Source: Bradyrhizobium sp. Arg816 (GTDB lineage: Bacteria > Pseudomonadota > Alphaproteobacteria > Rhizobiales > Xanthobacteraceae). From it: a DNA stretch of 64,000 nucleotides. Shown here piece by piece: positions 49,321 to 58,114 of the stretch (position 1 is its first letter; each line of letters starts with the position of its first letter). The position numbers and the translations under genes were made by a program. Location of the stretch: positions 1-64,000 of the forward strand of contig NZ_JAPRAQ010000002.1 in NCBI RefSeq assembly GCF_029989365.1, written 5' to 3'. The notes beneath the pieces were generated by a model. That model had not been told where the DNA came from. It saw only the letters and a program-made list of their open reading frames with translations, and made no database searches.

Positions 49321-49590
49321 TCAGGCGACGAGGTCTGCCTCCTCCGGATGCCTGTCGAGATAGTCGACGACGAAGCCGCAGCCGGCGATCACCTTCTTGC
49401 CGTCACGGCGGATCAAGTCCAGCGCGCCCTTGACCAACTCGGATGCAATGCCGCGGCCGCGTAGCGCGCGCGGCGTCTCGGTATGGGTGATGATCACGGC
49501 CGACGGCGTCAGCCGGTAATTGGCGAAGGCGATTTCGTTGCCCGCATCGAGCTCGAAGCGACTCCTGTCCTTGTTGTCCCGTACCGCCAT
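49321..49590 (-). CDS. Mini-GNAT acetyltransferase (YjdJ-like)
   Basis: 89 aa, short GNAT family lacking the N-terminal strands: FELDAGNEIAFANYRLT, THTETPRALRGRGIASELV (acetyl-CoA loop RGRGIA) and a C-terminal DRHPEEADLVA. Such proteins resemble human NATD1. A paralogue lies at 50856-51131. Start ATG 49590. Confidence 0.88.
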   Translation of the reverse strand: MAVRDNKDRSRFELDAGNEIAFANYRLTPSAVIITHTETPRALRGRGIASELVKGALDLIRRDGKKVIAGCGFVVDYLDRHPEEADLVA

Positions 49591-49694
49591 GCCAGATCCC
49601 TTCGAAGCGCTGCGTGTTCTCTGATCTAGGCGCCTGAACCGGCCCTTGCCAAGGTGCGACCAAGGGAGGTTGTCGCAGGGGAGATATCCGGAAA

Positions 49695-50236
49695 ATGCGT
49701 GTCCCGCTCAGCCTTGATGCGCTGCTTGCGGCGCTCGCCTCGACCGCGCCGGTATCGGCTGCGGCCGAAGGCGGTCCGGCCTGGAGGCCTGCGTCGGGCT
49801 GGCCAGCACGCCGGACGCGCGCATCAAAGCCTGCTCGAACGTGATTGATACCAGGAGCGAAAGCGGGCAGAGGCTCGCCGGCGCCTATTGCAATCGCGGC
49901 CATGGGCTCACCGAGAAACGCGAACTCGACGCCGCATTGTCCGATCTCGATGAGTCGGTTCTGCTCGATCCCGGCTATGCCTGCGCCTGCAACAATCGCG
50001 GCCGCGTCTACAGCTTCAAGCGCGACTATGATCGTGCCATCGCCGACCACGACAAGGCGCTGCAATACGATCCCTCCGACGTGTTCTCCTGGAACAACCG
50101 CGGCCAGGCCAGGCTGCGCCTCGGCGACAGGCAGGGCGCGATTGCTGATTTCCGGAAGGCGCTGGAATTGCGTCCAGGGCTGCCGTCCGCCCATGATGCA
50201 CTGCAGAAGCTCGGGGCGCTAACGCGTGAGCCATGA
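49695..50236 (+). pseudogene. TPR-repeat periplasmic protein, frameshifted
   Basis: ATG 49695, with GGGGAG upstream, starts a signal-peptide-like sequence (MRVPLSLDALLAALASTAPV SAAAEG in two parts). From about 49780 the expected continuation ACVGLASTPDARIKACSNVI and three TPR units (AYCNRGHGLTEKRELDAALSD; CACNNRGRVYSFKRDYDRAI; SWNNRGQARLRLGDRQGAI) run in another frame to 50236. The shift (one base missing or two extra) lies near 49768-49785. Family members in Bradyrhizobium normally have the two parts joined. Either a mutation or a sequencing error. Confidence 0.7.
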
Positions 50237-50407
50237 TTGGCTCGTTGTTTCGCTTGCAAAAAACATTGGTCAGTCTTGCAATCGTGCACCCGGTTCCCCA
50301 GGTGTTGTTTCAGGACATACGCCCGAATGCGGCCGGCAGGGTCGCTAGACGTTCGGAGTATGATGATTGCCAGCCGCCGACGTATGCCTCTTTTGTAGGA
50401 GGGTACG

Positions 50408-50806
50408 ATGTCGGACTTTAGTTTCTTCAATACTCATCGAACGTGGGAAGATTGGTGCGGGATGCTGCTCGGCGCGCTGATCGTCGCGTCGCCGTGGTTC
50501 CCCATCCAGGATCACGCGCCGGTCGTCGAATACCAGGTGATGGTCCTGAACACCGTCGCGATCGGCCTCGTCGTATTCGGCCTCAGCCAGCTCGAATATG
50601 TCGCGTTGCAGCGCTGGCAGGAGGTGGCGACGATCCTGGTCGGGCTCTGGCTCATCGTCTCGCCCTATGTGTTCGGTTATTCCGGCGAAGGTTTTCTCCG
50701 GATCTACCACACGACTCTGGGAGCGGTGGCGGTAATCCTCGGCGTGCTCCAGCTGTGGCAGGACTGGGATCTGAGTGACCAGGATATGCTGAAGCATGGG
50801 CAATAG
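50408..50806 (+). CDS. SPW-repeat membrane protein
   Basis: 132 aa, AGGAGG upstream of ATG 50408. Two similar halves, each with W-x(6-9)-LLG/ILVG-x-W/L-IV-SP-(W/Y): WCGMLLGALIVASPWF and ATILVGLWLIVSPYVFG, the SPW-repeat signature. Four membrane helices predicted by hydrophobicity. Function unknown. Confidence 0.9.
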   Translation: MSDFSFFNTHRTWEDWCGMLLGALIVASPWFPIQDHAPVVEYQVMVLNTVAIGLVVFGLSQLEYVALQRWQEVATILVGLWLIVSPYVFGYSGEGFLRIYHTTLGAVAVILGVLQLWQDWDLSDQDMLKHGQ

Positions 50807-50855
50807 GCGGTAGATTTGAGCAGGCCCGCCGCGCGCTCGGTGGGCCTGCGCTCGC

Positions 50856-51131
50856 CTAACTCTTCACCAAATCCGCATACTCAGGATGTTTTTCGATCCA
50901 TGCCTTCACGAACGGACATTGCGGGATCAGCTTCAAGCCGGCCGCGCGGACCTGATCGAGCGCGCCTTGCACCAGCTTCGAGCCGACGCCCTTGCCGCCG
51001 AGCTCCTTCGGCACGTCGGTATGCTCGAAGGTGATGACGTTGCCGTCGAGCTTGTAGTGTTCGGTCGCGAGATGGCCCTCCGCCTCCAGCTCGAAGCGAT
51101 GATCGGCCTTGTTATCGATGACGTCGCTCAT
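50856..51131 (-). CDS. Mini-GNAT acetyltransferase, paralogue
   Basis: 91 aa from ATG 51131 with GGGAG upstream. FELEAEGHLATEHYKLD, HTDVPKELGGKGVGSKLVQ (acetyl-CoA loop GGKGVG) and HPEYADLVKS align along the whole length with the protein at 49321-49590. Starts 11 nt after the DUF3828 gene on the same strand, so in one transcript. Confidence 0.88.
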   Translation of the reverse strand: MSDVIDNKADHRFELEAEGHLATEHYKLDGNVITFEHTDVPKELGGKGVGSKLVQGALDQVRAAGLKLIPQCPFVKAWIEKHPEYADLVKS

Positions 51132-51142
51132 GGTATCTCCCG

Positions 51143-51658
51143 TCAGGTCTTCAACGAGTCCGTCAGCATCTTGCGGATCGACCAAGCCTCGCCGTCGGAC
51201 GAGCCCTTGATGTCGTCGATCCGCCAGCTATTGGCCTCGCGCACGAAGTCATAACGCACGATCTGGTCGGCGGGTTTGCGGTCGTTGCGGTGGCCGTTGA
51301 TGGTCACCGCGATCGTCGCCTTGTCGGCCTCCATCTTCTCCGCGTCAACCTTGAAGGATTTCACGTCCGGTTCCTGCGAGTTGGTGACGGGATCGAAATC
51401 GACCGGTCCGACATCGCCCTTCGGCGTATGCGCATCCGCCTTGGCCCACAGCGCGACCAGCGCCTTGGAGAGATATTTTGTCTTGGCCGCCTTGTTCTCG
51501 ATGATGAAGGCGCCGCCGCCATCGCCTTTGCCCTTGGCTGCGCGGGTGTAGATGGCGGTCAGGATCGCGACGGGATCGCTGGAGACAGGCATCACGGCGA
51601 ATGCCGGGGAGGCGGCGGCAAGCAGAGAGGCGGCGACGAAGGTCCGACGGGTGAACAT
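51143..51658 (-). CDS. DUF3828 protein with twin-arginine signal
   Basis: 171 aa. N-terminal MFTRRTFVAASLLAAASPAF has the (S/T)RRxFxx twin-arginine pattern (R4-R5) and a cleavage site near AFA|V. The mature region (ILTAIYTRAAKG ... NSWRIDDIKGSSDGEAWSIR) resembles DUF3828 lipocalin/cystatin-like proteins of unknown function. Upstream partner of the mini-GNAT. Confidence 0.8.
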   Translation of the reverse strand: MFTRRTFVAASLLAAASPAFAVMPVSSDPVAILTAIYTRAAKGKGDGGGAFIIENKAAKTKYLSKALVALWAKADAHTPKGDVGPVDFDPVTNSQEPDVKSFKVDAEKMEADKATIAVTINGHRNDRKPADQIVRYDFVREANSWRIDDIKGSSDGEAWSIRKMLTDSLKT

Positions 51659-51750
51659 GAAATGTCTCTGAGATAATGATGTGCGACCGCAGGGCCGGAC
51701 CGGCCGGCGTCAGCGCGTATCTCTGTAGACCGATGGAGCGGCCGTTCGGT

Positions 51751-52113
51751 TCAATCGGTCGCTTTGGCGAGCCTGGAATCTTCAGATTGCGGCTGCGGGC
51801 GGAGGCAACCCTGGCAGATGACGAGGGAGCGGGTGACCCTGGCGTCCTGCTCGGCCTCGATGCCGTCCTGGGCCTGCCACCATTCCTTCGAATAGGGCTG
51901 AAGTCCGGCTTGCGACCTGTTGCGCTCGGAGCCAGCGTCGGCGCGCGTGGCACGCGGAGCCCCGGAACGTGGCTGGTTGGGATCCTCGCCGGCGCCATCC
52001 CAGGCATAGCGCGCAGGCTTGAAGGCGGGGTCTGCGGAGAGGTGCGCCTGAGGCGCCACGGCACATCCGGCGAGCGCCAGCGACAACAGGAGGAAGGCGG
52101 GCGCTTTGACCAT
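51751..52113 (-). CDS. Putative lipoprotein
   Basis: 120 aa from ATG 52113. Signal with lipobox LAGC (MVKAPAFLLLSLALAGC). The mature part has no recognisable domain; it contains YSKEWWQAQDGIEAEQDARV and a late Cys pair (ICQGCLRP) that could be redox-active or bind metal. Divergent from the next gene. Conserved hypothetical at best. Confidence 0.65.
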   Translation of the reverse strand: MVKAPAFLLLSLALAGCAVAPQAHLSADPAFKPARYAWDGAGEDPNQPRSGAPRATRADAGSERNRSQAGLQPYSKEWWQAQDGIEAEQDARVTRSLVICQGCLRPQPQSEDSRLAKATD

Positions 52114-52207
52114 GATGCGGCACTCTGTACGCGAGAACTGAGCGAAGTTGCGCCGATCATGTTTAAAATTCCCTGAACGGTTGCGGCTACGCCGGCGACA
52201 AACGCGA

Positions 52208-52708
52208 ATGCGATATCTGGCCCTCCTGCTCACACTGCTCGCCGCCGCTGCGCGCGCCGATGATGCAAAACCGTTCAATCCGGCCGACTATCCGCCCGCC
52301 GTGCAGAAGGCGTTGCGCTACGCCAATGAGGAATGCGACAGCCAGGATGGCGGCCTGGTGACCTTCGCCCCGGACACCGTGCGCAAGATCGACCTGACCG
52401 GGGACGGCCGTGAGGATTACATCGTCGATTTCCGCGACACCAAATGCGGGGAGCGCGAGACCGCCTATTGCGGAACCGGCGGCTGCGTCATGAACGTCCT
52501 GGTGACTCTGCCCGATGGCAGCGTGCGCCCCGTGTTCGACGGCTATGTCCGCAGCTACAAGATTTTGCCGCCGCCGATGAAGCGTGGCGCGGCGCGCACC
52601 ATTCGCTTCGATCTGCACGGCAGGTATTGCGGCGGTTTCGGTGCGCAGGCCTGCTGGAAGCAGAAGGCCATCACGGCGACGCCGTTTGCGTTCAAGCAGC
52701 CGCAATAG
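52208..52708 (+). CDS. Exported protein with a Ca-binding-like DxTGDG loop
   Basis: 166 aa from ATG 52208. Signal peptide MRYLALLLTLLAAAARA. The motif KIDLTGDGREDYIVDF looks like an FG-GAP/EF-hand-type Ca-binding loop. Several cysteines (KCGERETAYCGTGGC, GRYCGGFGAQACW) suggest disulfides. No specific family known. An upstream TTG start (52148) would add a basic extension and is unlikely. Confidence 0.7.
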   Translation: MRYLALLLTLLAAAARADDAKPFNPADYPPAVQKALRYANEECDSQDGGLVTFAPDTVRKIDLTGDGREDYIVDFRDTKCGERETAYCGTGGCVMNVLVTLPDGSVRPVFDGYVRSYKILPPPMKRGAARTIRFDLHGRYCGGFGAQACWKQKAITATPFAFKQPQ

Positions 52709-52721
52709 CCGGGCGTTACCG

Positions 52722-53345
52722 CTATTTTCCCCACCAGCTCTTCAATTGGGTTGCGGTGCCGTTGTAGTTTTCGCGGTCGCAACGACCGATGCCGTCGACG
52801 TCGTGCGGCTGAGGTCCGACCCCGCCGTCAGTGTACTGCCACATCGTCCACGTGCTCCAGCATGGCGGGACGACCGGCGTCGGCCCGTACTGCGCGAGCC
52901 AGAACCAGCAGTTCTTGAGAATGGGATCGACTGTCGTTCCCAGGGCACGCTTGATGGTATGACCGCTGTAGAAGCCCGGCCAGCGGCCGAGCTTGTCGTG
53001 GACGTGGGTGACGAACGCGCGGGCCTCCTCCAGCGTCATGCTGGTGCCGGTCGGATTGTCCTCGAAGTCGAGCACGACCACCGTGCTGGCGTCGGGTTCG
53101 ACGACTTCGAGGAAATGCTCGGCCTGCGAGACGCCGTTGGCGCCGGTGCCGAAATGATACGCGCCGAACAGGAGTTGCGCTTCGAGGGCGGCATCCCTGT
53201 TCTTCTTGAAGGTCGGATCGGCATAGGCCTCGCCCTGTGTCGCCTTCTGGATCACGCCGATGATCCCGTCGGCCTGTGCCTTGTCGAAGCGAAGTCGCGT
53301 TCCGTTGTGATGCGACAGATCGATAACTGAGTTGCTGACTGGCAA
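52722..53345 (-). CDS. Glycoside hydrolase family 25 protein (muramidase-like)
   Basis: 207 aa. The start is TTG 53345, 5 nt after AGGAGG; no ATG in frame is plausible. GH25 features: SVIDLSHHNG at the N-terminus (Asp), FGAYHFGTGANG, catalytic DFED (VVVLDFEDNP) and LAQYGPTPV with WTMWQYTDGG at the C-terminus. Family hydrolyses the MurNAc-GlcNAc bond. No signal peptide, as in phage endolysins, but no other phage genes are near. Confidence 0.85.
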   Translation of the reverse strand: MPVSNSVIDLSHHNGTRLRFDKAQADGIIGVIQKATQGEAYADPTFKKNRDAALEAQLLFGAYHFGTGANGVSQAEHFLEVVEPDASTVVVLDFEDNPTGTSMTLEEARAFVTHVHDKLGRWPGFYSGHTIKRALGTTVDPILKNCWFWLAQYGPTPVVPPCWSTWTMWQYTDGGVGPQPHDVDGIGRCDRENYNGTATQLKSWWGK

Positions 53346-53541
53346 ATCATCCTCCTGTTGACGAAACAACGATGATTTGCGGCCACAGTCCGTGATTTGA
53401 TCGTGACCGGATCGTGAACGGGACAAGCAGCCGGCATGACGACCTGCGCCGGGCCGCCTTGCGACGGTTGCTCGGATCGCGATAAATGGGCTGCAAGGAG
53501 CGGGCGGCTCGTGCGCCGTCCGCCGTCGAAGAGGAAGCCCG

Positions 53542-55149
53542 ATGCAGCCCCTGCGCATGTCCCGCCGCGTCATGAATCTCGCTCACATGCTGACCCAGAA
53601 TGCGCGGCGGCATGGGTCGCGTCCCGGCTTCGTCTGGGGGGACAAATCCTGGACCTGGCGCGAGATTGATGCGCAGGTGTCGGCGCTGGCCGCTGCACTC
53701 GCCGCGCGCGGCATCGCCAAGGGCGACCGCATCCTCGTCCATTCCAAGAACGGCGACGAGATGTTCTTCTCGATGTTCGCCGCGTTCCGACTCGCTGCGG
53801 TCTGGGTGCCCACCAATTTCCGCCTGATGCCGGATGAGGTCACCTATCTCGCGCAGGCCTCCGGCGCGAAGGCGTTCCTGTGCCATGTCGATTTTCCCGA
53901 GCACGCTGCAGCCGTGAAGGGCGGTGCGCTGGAGTTCACCTGGAGCGTCGACGGCAAGGGCTCGTTCGGCGAGCGCTCGGTGGCGGAAGCCATCGCCTCG
54001 CAGGCTGGTGCAAGCGTTGCGAACGTCGCCGTCGAGCACGACGATCCCTGCTGGTTCTTCTTCACCTCCGGCACCACAGGCCGCTCCAAGGCCGCGGTGC
54101 TGACCCACGGCCAGATGGGTTTTGTCGTCACCAATCACCTCGCCGATCTCACCCCCGGCGTCACGGAAGCCGACGCATCGCTGGTGGTGGCGCCGCTGTC
54201 GCATGGCGCCGGCGTCCATCAGCTGGTGCAGACCGCGCGCGGCGTGCGCACCGTGCTGCTGCCGACGGAGAAATTCGACATCGACGAGGCGTTTCGCCTG
54301 ATCGAGGCGCATCGGGTCAGCAATCTCTTCACGGTGCCGACGATCCTGAAGATGATGGTCGAGCATCCCGCCGCCAGCAAATACGATCATTCCTCGCTGC
54401 GTCACGTGATCTACGCCGGCGCGCCGATGTACCGCGAGGACCAGAAGGCCGCGCTGAAGAAGCTCGGCAAGGTCATCGTGCAGTATTTTGGCCTCGGCGA
54501 GGTCACCGGCAACATCACCGTGCTGCCGGCGGCGCTGCATGATCCCGAGGACGGGCCTTATGCGAAGATCGGCACCTGCGGCTTCGAGCGCACGGCCATG
54601 CAGGTCTCGATCCAGGACGACGAGGGCCGCGAGCTGGCCGCCAATCAGAGCGGCGAGATCTGCGTGATCGGGCCTGCCGTGCTTGCCGGCTACTACGACA
54701 ACCCCGAGGCCAATGCGAAGGCGTTCCGCAACGGCTGGTTCCGCACCGGTGACCTCGGGCACATGGACGAGGAGGGGTTCGTCTACATCACGGGACGCGC
54801 CTCCGACATGTACATCTCCGGGGGCTCCAACATCTATCCGCGCGAGATCGAGGAGAAGATCTTGACGCATCCCGCGGTCGGCGAGGTCGCCGTGCTCGGC
54901 GTGCCCGATGCGACCTGGGGCGAGGTCGGCGTCGCCGTCTGCGTCGCGCGCGAAGGCGAGAAGCCGGTGAGCGAAGCGGAGATGGCTGCGTTCCTCCTGC
55001 CGAAGGTGCCGCGCTACAAGATGCCGAAGCGGTTCTTCTTCTGGGAAGCCTTGCCGAAGTCCGGCTATGGCAAGATCCCGAAGCGCATGGTGCGCGAAGA
55101 GCTCGAGGCGCGCGGGCTGCTCGATCTCGACAACAAGCAGGCGGGCTGA
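53542..55149 (+). CDS. Acyl-CoA synthetase (AMP-dependent ANL enzyme)
   Basis: 535 aa. Activates a carboxylic acid to acyl-CoA via acyl-AMP. Motif A3 FFTSGTTGRSKAAVLTH; A5 QYFGLGEVTGN; A7 GWFRTGDLGHMDEEGFVYITGRASDM; A10 SGYGKIPKRMV with the catalytic Lys. The chain-length class cannot be told. AGGAAG precedes ATG 53542. Followed after 9 nt by a tandem PPC gene that is probably in the same operon. Confidence 0.92.
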   Translation: MQPLRMSRRVMNLAHMLTQNARRHGSRPGFVWGDKSWTWREIDAQVSALAAALAARGIAKGDRILVHSKNGDEMFFSMFAAFRLAAVWVPTNFRLMPDEVTYLAQASGAKAFLCHVDFPEHAAAVKGGALEFTWSVDGKGSFGERSVAEAIASQAGASVANVAVEHDDPCWFFFTSGTTGRSKAAVLTHGQMGFVVTNHLADLTPGVTEADASLVVAPLSHGAGVHQLVQTARGVRTVLLPTEKFDIDEAFRLIEAHRVSNLFTVPTILKMMVEHPAASKYDHSSLRHVIYAGAPMYREDQKAALKKLGKVIVQYFGLGEVTGNITVLPAALHDPEDGPYAKIGTCGFERTAMQVSIQDDEGRELAANQSGEICVIGPAVLAGYYDNPEANAKAFRNGWFRTGDLGHMDEEGFVYITGRASDMYISGGSNIYPREIEEKILTHPAVGEVAVLGVPDATWGEVGVAVCVAREGEKPVSEAEMAAFLLPKVPRYKMPKRFFFWEALPKSGYGKIPKRMVREELEARGLLDLDNKQAG

Positions 55150-55158
55150 GCATACGCG

Positions 55159-56019
55159 ATGCGAAGTATCAAGCAGCCGGGCGCGCCTGTCCCCGAACGC
55201 ATCCAATGGGTCGAGGCGAGGGGGCGCGCGTTCTCGTTTAGGCTCGAAGCGGGCCTGCCGCTGCTCGAAGCCGCGCGGCGTGGTTTTGCGGCAGAGGGGT
55301 TTGCCAGTGGCGTGCTGAATTTTGGCGGCGCTGCGCTCGGACCATTCGCATATGTGATGCCGGCGCTGTCGAAGACAGGTGAGAACGCAGCGTTCTACAG
55401 TGACACTTTTCGCCCCAGCGGCGTGACGCGGACGAAACTCGCCAGCATGACGCTCGGTATGCGCGATGGCGCGCCGTTCTTTCATTGCCACGGGCTCTGG
55501 ACGGAGGCGGACGGCAAGGCAAGCGGTGGGCACATGCTGCCGGACGAGACTGTTGTCGCCGAGCCGTTCGAGGTCGAGGCTTTCGGCATCGACGGTGCAA
55601 TGTTCGCCGCGGAGCCCGATCCCGAGACCAACTTCAAGCTGTTCGGGCCGGTCGCGGCCGCGAGCACCGGCGCGCGCACGACGAGCAGCGCCTTCGCGCT
55701 GCGGCTGCGTCCCAACCAGGATTTTGCCGGCTGCCTCGAAGGTTTTTGCCGCGCGCACGGCATCGCCCGCGCGAAGATCCACGGCGGCGTCGGCTCGACC
55801 ATCGGCGCGCGCTTCACCCATGGCGGGGGGACCGAGCCGTTCGCGACCGAACTCGCAATAACGGCCGGTGCGATCGCGCCTGGCCCTTCCGGCGGGCTGG
55901 AAGCCGCGCTCGATGTTGCACTGATCGACTACACCGGGGGCATCGCCGAAGGTTGCTTGGTCCGCGGCGATAATCCCGTGCTGATGACCATGGAGCTGGT
56001 GCTCGAGGTGTTGGGCTAG
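55159..56019 (+). CDS. Tandem PPC/DUF296-domain protein
   Basis: 286 aa with two PPC (plants and prokaryotes conserved, DUF296) domains. Domain 1 (about 18-150): FSFRLEAGLPLLEAA ... FHCHGLWTEADGKASGGHML, the metal-binding HxH and GGHx pattern. Domain 2 (about 175-286): ALRLRPNQDFAGCLEGFC and KIHGGVGSTIGARFT, with the His cluster reduced. PPC domains bind DNA or small molecules; in bacteria alone they are uncharacterised. Adjacent to the acyl-CoA synthetase, suggesting a metabolic link. Confidence 0.82.
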   Translation: MRSIKQPGAPVPERIQWVEARGRAFSFRLEAGLPLLEAARRGFAAEGFASGVLNFGGAALGPFAYVMPALSKTGENAAFYSDTFRPSGVTRTKLASMTLGMRDGAPFFHCHGLWTEADGKASGGHMLPDETVVAEPFEVEAFGIDGAMFAAEPDPETNFKLFGPVAAASTGARTTSSAFALRLRPNQDFAGCLEGFCRAHGIARAKIHGGVGSTIGARFTHGGGTEPFATELAITAGAIAPGPSGGLEAALDVALIDYTGGIAEGCLVRGDNPVLMTMELVLEVLG

Positions 56020-56035
56020 TATCGGCGAGCGATCA

Positions 56036-58114
56036 TCAGTGAGCACGTAGCTTGGCGATGGCCAGGAACGTGGATTGACTTATCCCAGATAAGCCTGAGC
56101 TCGATCCTTGAAAGAGGTTGAGCAAGGGAGATTGACCCTGGTCGATGCTCTGGCTGTTTCTGACGTCATACATGGCGGAGAACCGGCTCAACAGTTTTTC
56201 AACCTTCGCCGGATCGGAAAGATCCTTGATCTTCATGAATTTGTCCACGACCTTGGCTTGCTGATCGATCTGCATCGAGGCCATCGAATCGGGCAAATCG
56301 AAAGCGGTCCTGAACACCTCCGAAAGAGCCTTGTCGGCAAGGATGTCGTATGCGGACGTGATTTCTCCCGCTCCCGCCTTTCGCTGGAAATAAAGCGCAA
56401 GGCGTACGCCGGGATTCGTATCCCCCTGCTGCTGCTCCAGGCTTTGCTGGAGATAGTTCGCCTGTGTTTCCCGGAATTGATCTCGCTTCTGAGGACCCAT
56501 CATCGGGAGGCGCGCGACGTTACCCTTGCTGTCGAAGTTGAACGACGACACGATGTCGGCAAAGCGAGGATCGCTCTGCGTGTTCGCGAAGCTCTTTGGG
56601 TTACTCAGGTCCGAGGCGAAGATCTTCTTGAGAAATTCGTTGCTGACCTTCTTAGGGTCCAACCCCTTGGCCAAGAGAATGAAATCGACCATCGGCCTGT
56701 TTGCGAGAAGCTCGGAAACGCTGTCGATGCCTGCGATTGCCTCTTGATAAGCCGTCGCATCTTTCGTGGCTAATGCCTTAACTGCCTTCTGATCCTGAGG
56801 GCTTGCCTGTTTCAGCGCAGCAACGACGTATTCCCTCGCGATCTGGAGGACCTGAGCCGAGTCCTGAGCCACCAAGGGGGTTGTCAGATTGCCTTTTGCG
56901 TCGAAGTTGAAGGCGCGTGCGAGTTCTACGTATCGATTGTCCTTGAGGGTATAGACGTAGCTCTTGGGGTTGTTGAGGTCGCTTTCGAGGACTGCCGTGA
57001 TTGTCGCCTTCGAGACCGTTCCGGGATCGAGGCCGACGGCGCCCAGCGCAAAATCATACACGCTAGGTGTCGATACGAACGCCTGGACTGAATTGATCTT
57101 GCTGAGGTCCTTTCTGAATTGCTTGATCGCCTGAGCTTCGTATATCGGACTTGCCGCCGCATAGACGGCGGCCTTGCTGTCGTCGAACTTCTTTTTCGTG
57201 AGCGTGATGTTTGCAGAAGTCTGCGCAGGTACACCCGACGGAAGTGACCCATCGGGCGAAAACTCGAACGCGCCGGCCAGGTCTACAAACCCGTTAATCG
57301 TCGTTATCTGGCCGCTGAGGCTGGAGATGCTCTTCGTAGATAATTCCAGGTGATATTTTTCGACCAGGATCTGGATGTTCAACTGGGTCACGTCGGCGCC
57401 CGGCTGCGATAGTTGCTTCGTGTAGTCGGATATCTTCAAATCGGCGGCGTTGGCATCTGCTTGGGCTTGAGCAAGATTGGCTTTGAGGCCGGTCAACTGA
57501 GAAGCGAAGGTGGTGTTGACGTAGCTATTTGGATCGGATGGATCGCTGCGCAGGACCTGGCTGATCGTGTCAGGCGGCCACTTGCTTTGATCGATCCCGT
57601 ATGCCGAATAGACATAGTTGCGAAGACGGTCGTTGTTCAGGAGTTGGTCAGCGCTGCTGATCTTGCCGATTTCAGCGCTGTAGTACTTCGAGTCGGCGGC
57701 AAGCGCATCGACCTGGTTCTTCTTGGTCGTCGTGTACAGACCGATCATCTCGTCGGTCTGGTCCCCCGATTGCGCAACCGGCGTTGCACCGCCATTGAAG
57801 GAGAATGCCGCGGCAAACTCCCGGTAGCGCTTGTCTACCAGCTTGTTGACGAAGCTCTTTGGGTCGGAGAGGTCGCTCTCCAGCACCTTCTTCATGAAAG
57901 CCTTGGCGTAGGCCATGTCTTCCAGGCCATATGCCTTCATTGCATAATGATACAGGCGATAATCCTTCATAAGATCATCGACGGTCCGCACCTTGCCGAT
58001 GTTGGCTTTGTAATAGGCGGATTCTCGCGCGACGTCGGGTTGCTGTTCAACCCGCGTCAGGGACTGCTTGAGATGGTGCGCAATGTAGTTGTAGCTGAAA
58101 TACGTTGATACCAT
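56036..58114 (-). CDS. DUF1217 multi-repeat protein (flagellar-associated family)
   Basis: 692 aa with five DUF1217-like modules at about 33-110, 143-285, 325-405, 450-530 and 565-650. Each has an AxxYYxxxIGKIxSxxxLLxDxRLxxYxxxAxGL-type core, a SDLSDPKSFVN-type segment, and (first four) FNFDxxGN. Module 2 carries an Ala/Gln-rich coiled-coil insert (about 205-270). DUF1217 genes usually occur in rhizobial flagellar clusters; none is near. The gene is AT-richer than its neighbours, suggesting transfer. GAGGAG precedes ATG 58114. Confidence 0.85.
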   Translation of the reverse strand: MVSTYFSYNYIAHHLKQSLTRVEQQPDVARESAYYKANIGKVRTVDDLMKDYRLYHYAMKAYGLEDMAYAKAFMKKVLESDLSDPKSFVNKLVDKRYREFAAAFSFNGGATPVAQSGDQTDEMIGLYTTTKKNQVDALAADSKYYSAEIGKISSADQLLNNDRLRNYVYSAYGIDQSKWPPDTISQVLRSDPSDPNSYVNTTFASQLTGLKANLAQAQADANAADLKISDYTKQLSQPGADVTQLNIQILVEKYHLELSTKSISSLSGQITTINGFVDLAGAFEFSPDGSLPSGVPAQTSANITLTKKKFDDSKAAVYAAASPIYEAQAIKQFRKDLSKINSVQAFVSTPSVYDFALGAVGLDPGTVSKATITAVLESDLNNPKSYVYTLKDNRYVELARAFNFDAKGNLTTPLVAQDSAQVLQIAREYVVAALKQASPQDQKAVKALATKDATAYQEAIAGIDSVSELLANRPMVDFILLAKGLDPKKVSNEFLKKIFASDLSNPKSFANTQSDPRFADIVSSFNFDSKGNVARLPMMGPQKRDQFRETQANYLQQSLEQQQGDTNPGVRLALYFQRKAGAGEITSAYDILADKALSEVFRTAFDLPDSMASMQIDQQAKVVDKFMKIKDLSDPAKVEKLLSRFSAMYDVRNSQSIDQGQSPLLNLFQGSSSGLSGISQSTFLAIAKLRAH

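Noticed and set aside
52722-53573. Phage or prophage origin for the GH25 gene
   Set aside because: No integrase, holin, capsid or tail gene in the window. One isolated muramidase gene is not evidence of a prophage.
53347-56046. 899-aa open frame antisense to the acyl-CoA synthetase and PPC genes
   Set aside because: Same high-GC shadow effect. The plus strand has complete recognised domains over the whole stretch.
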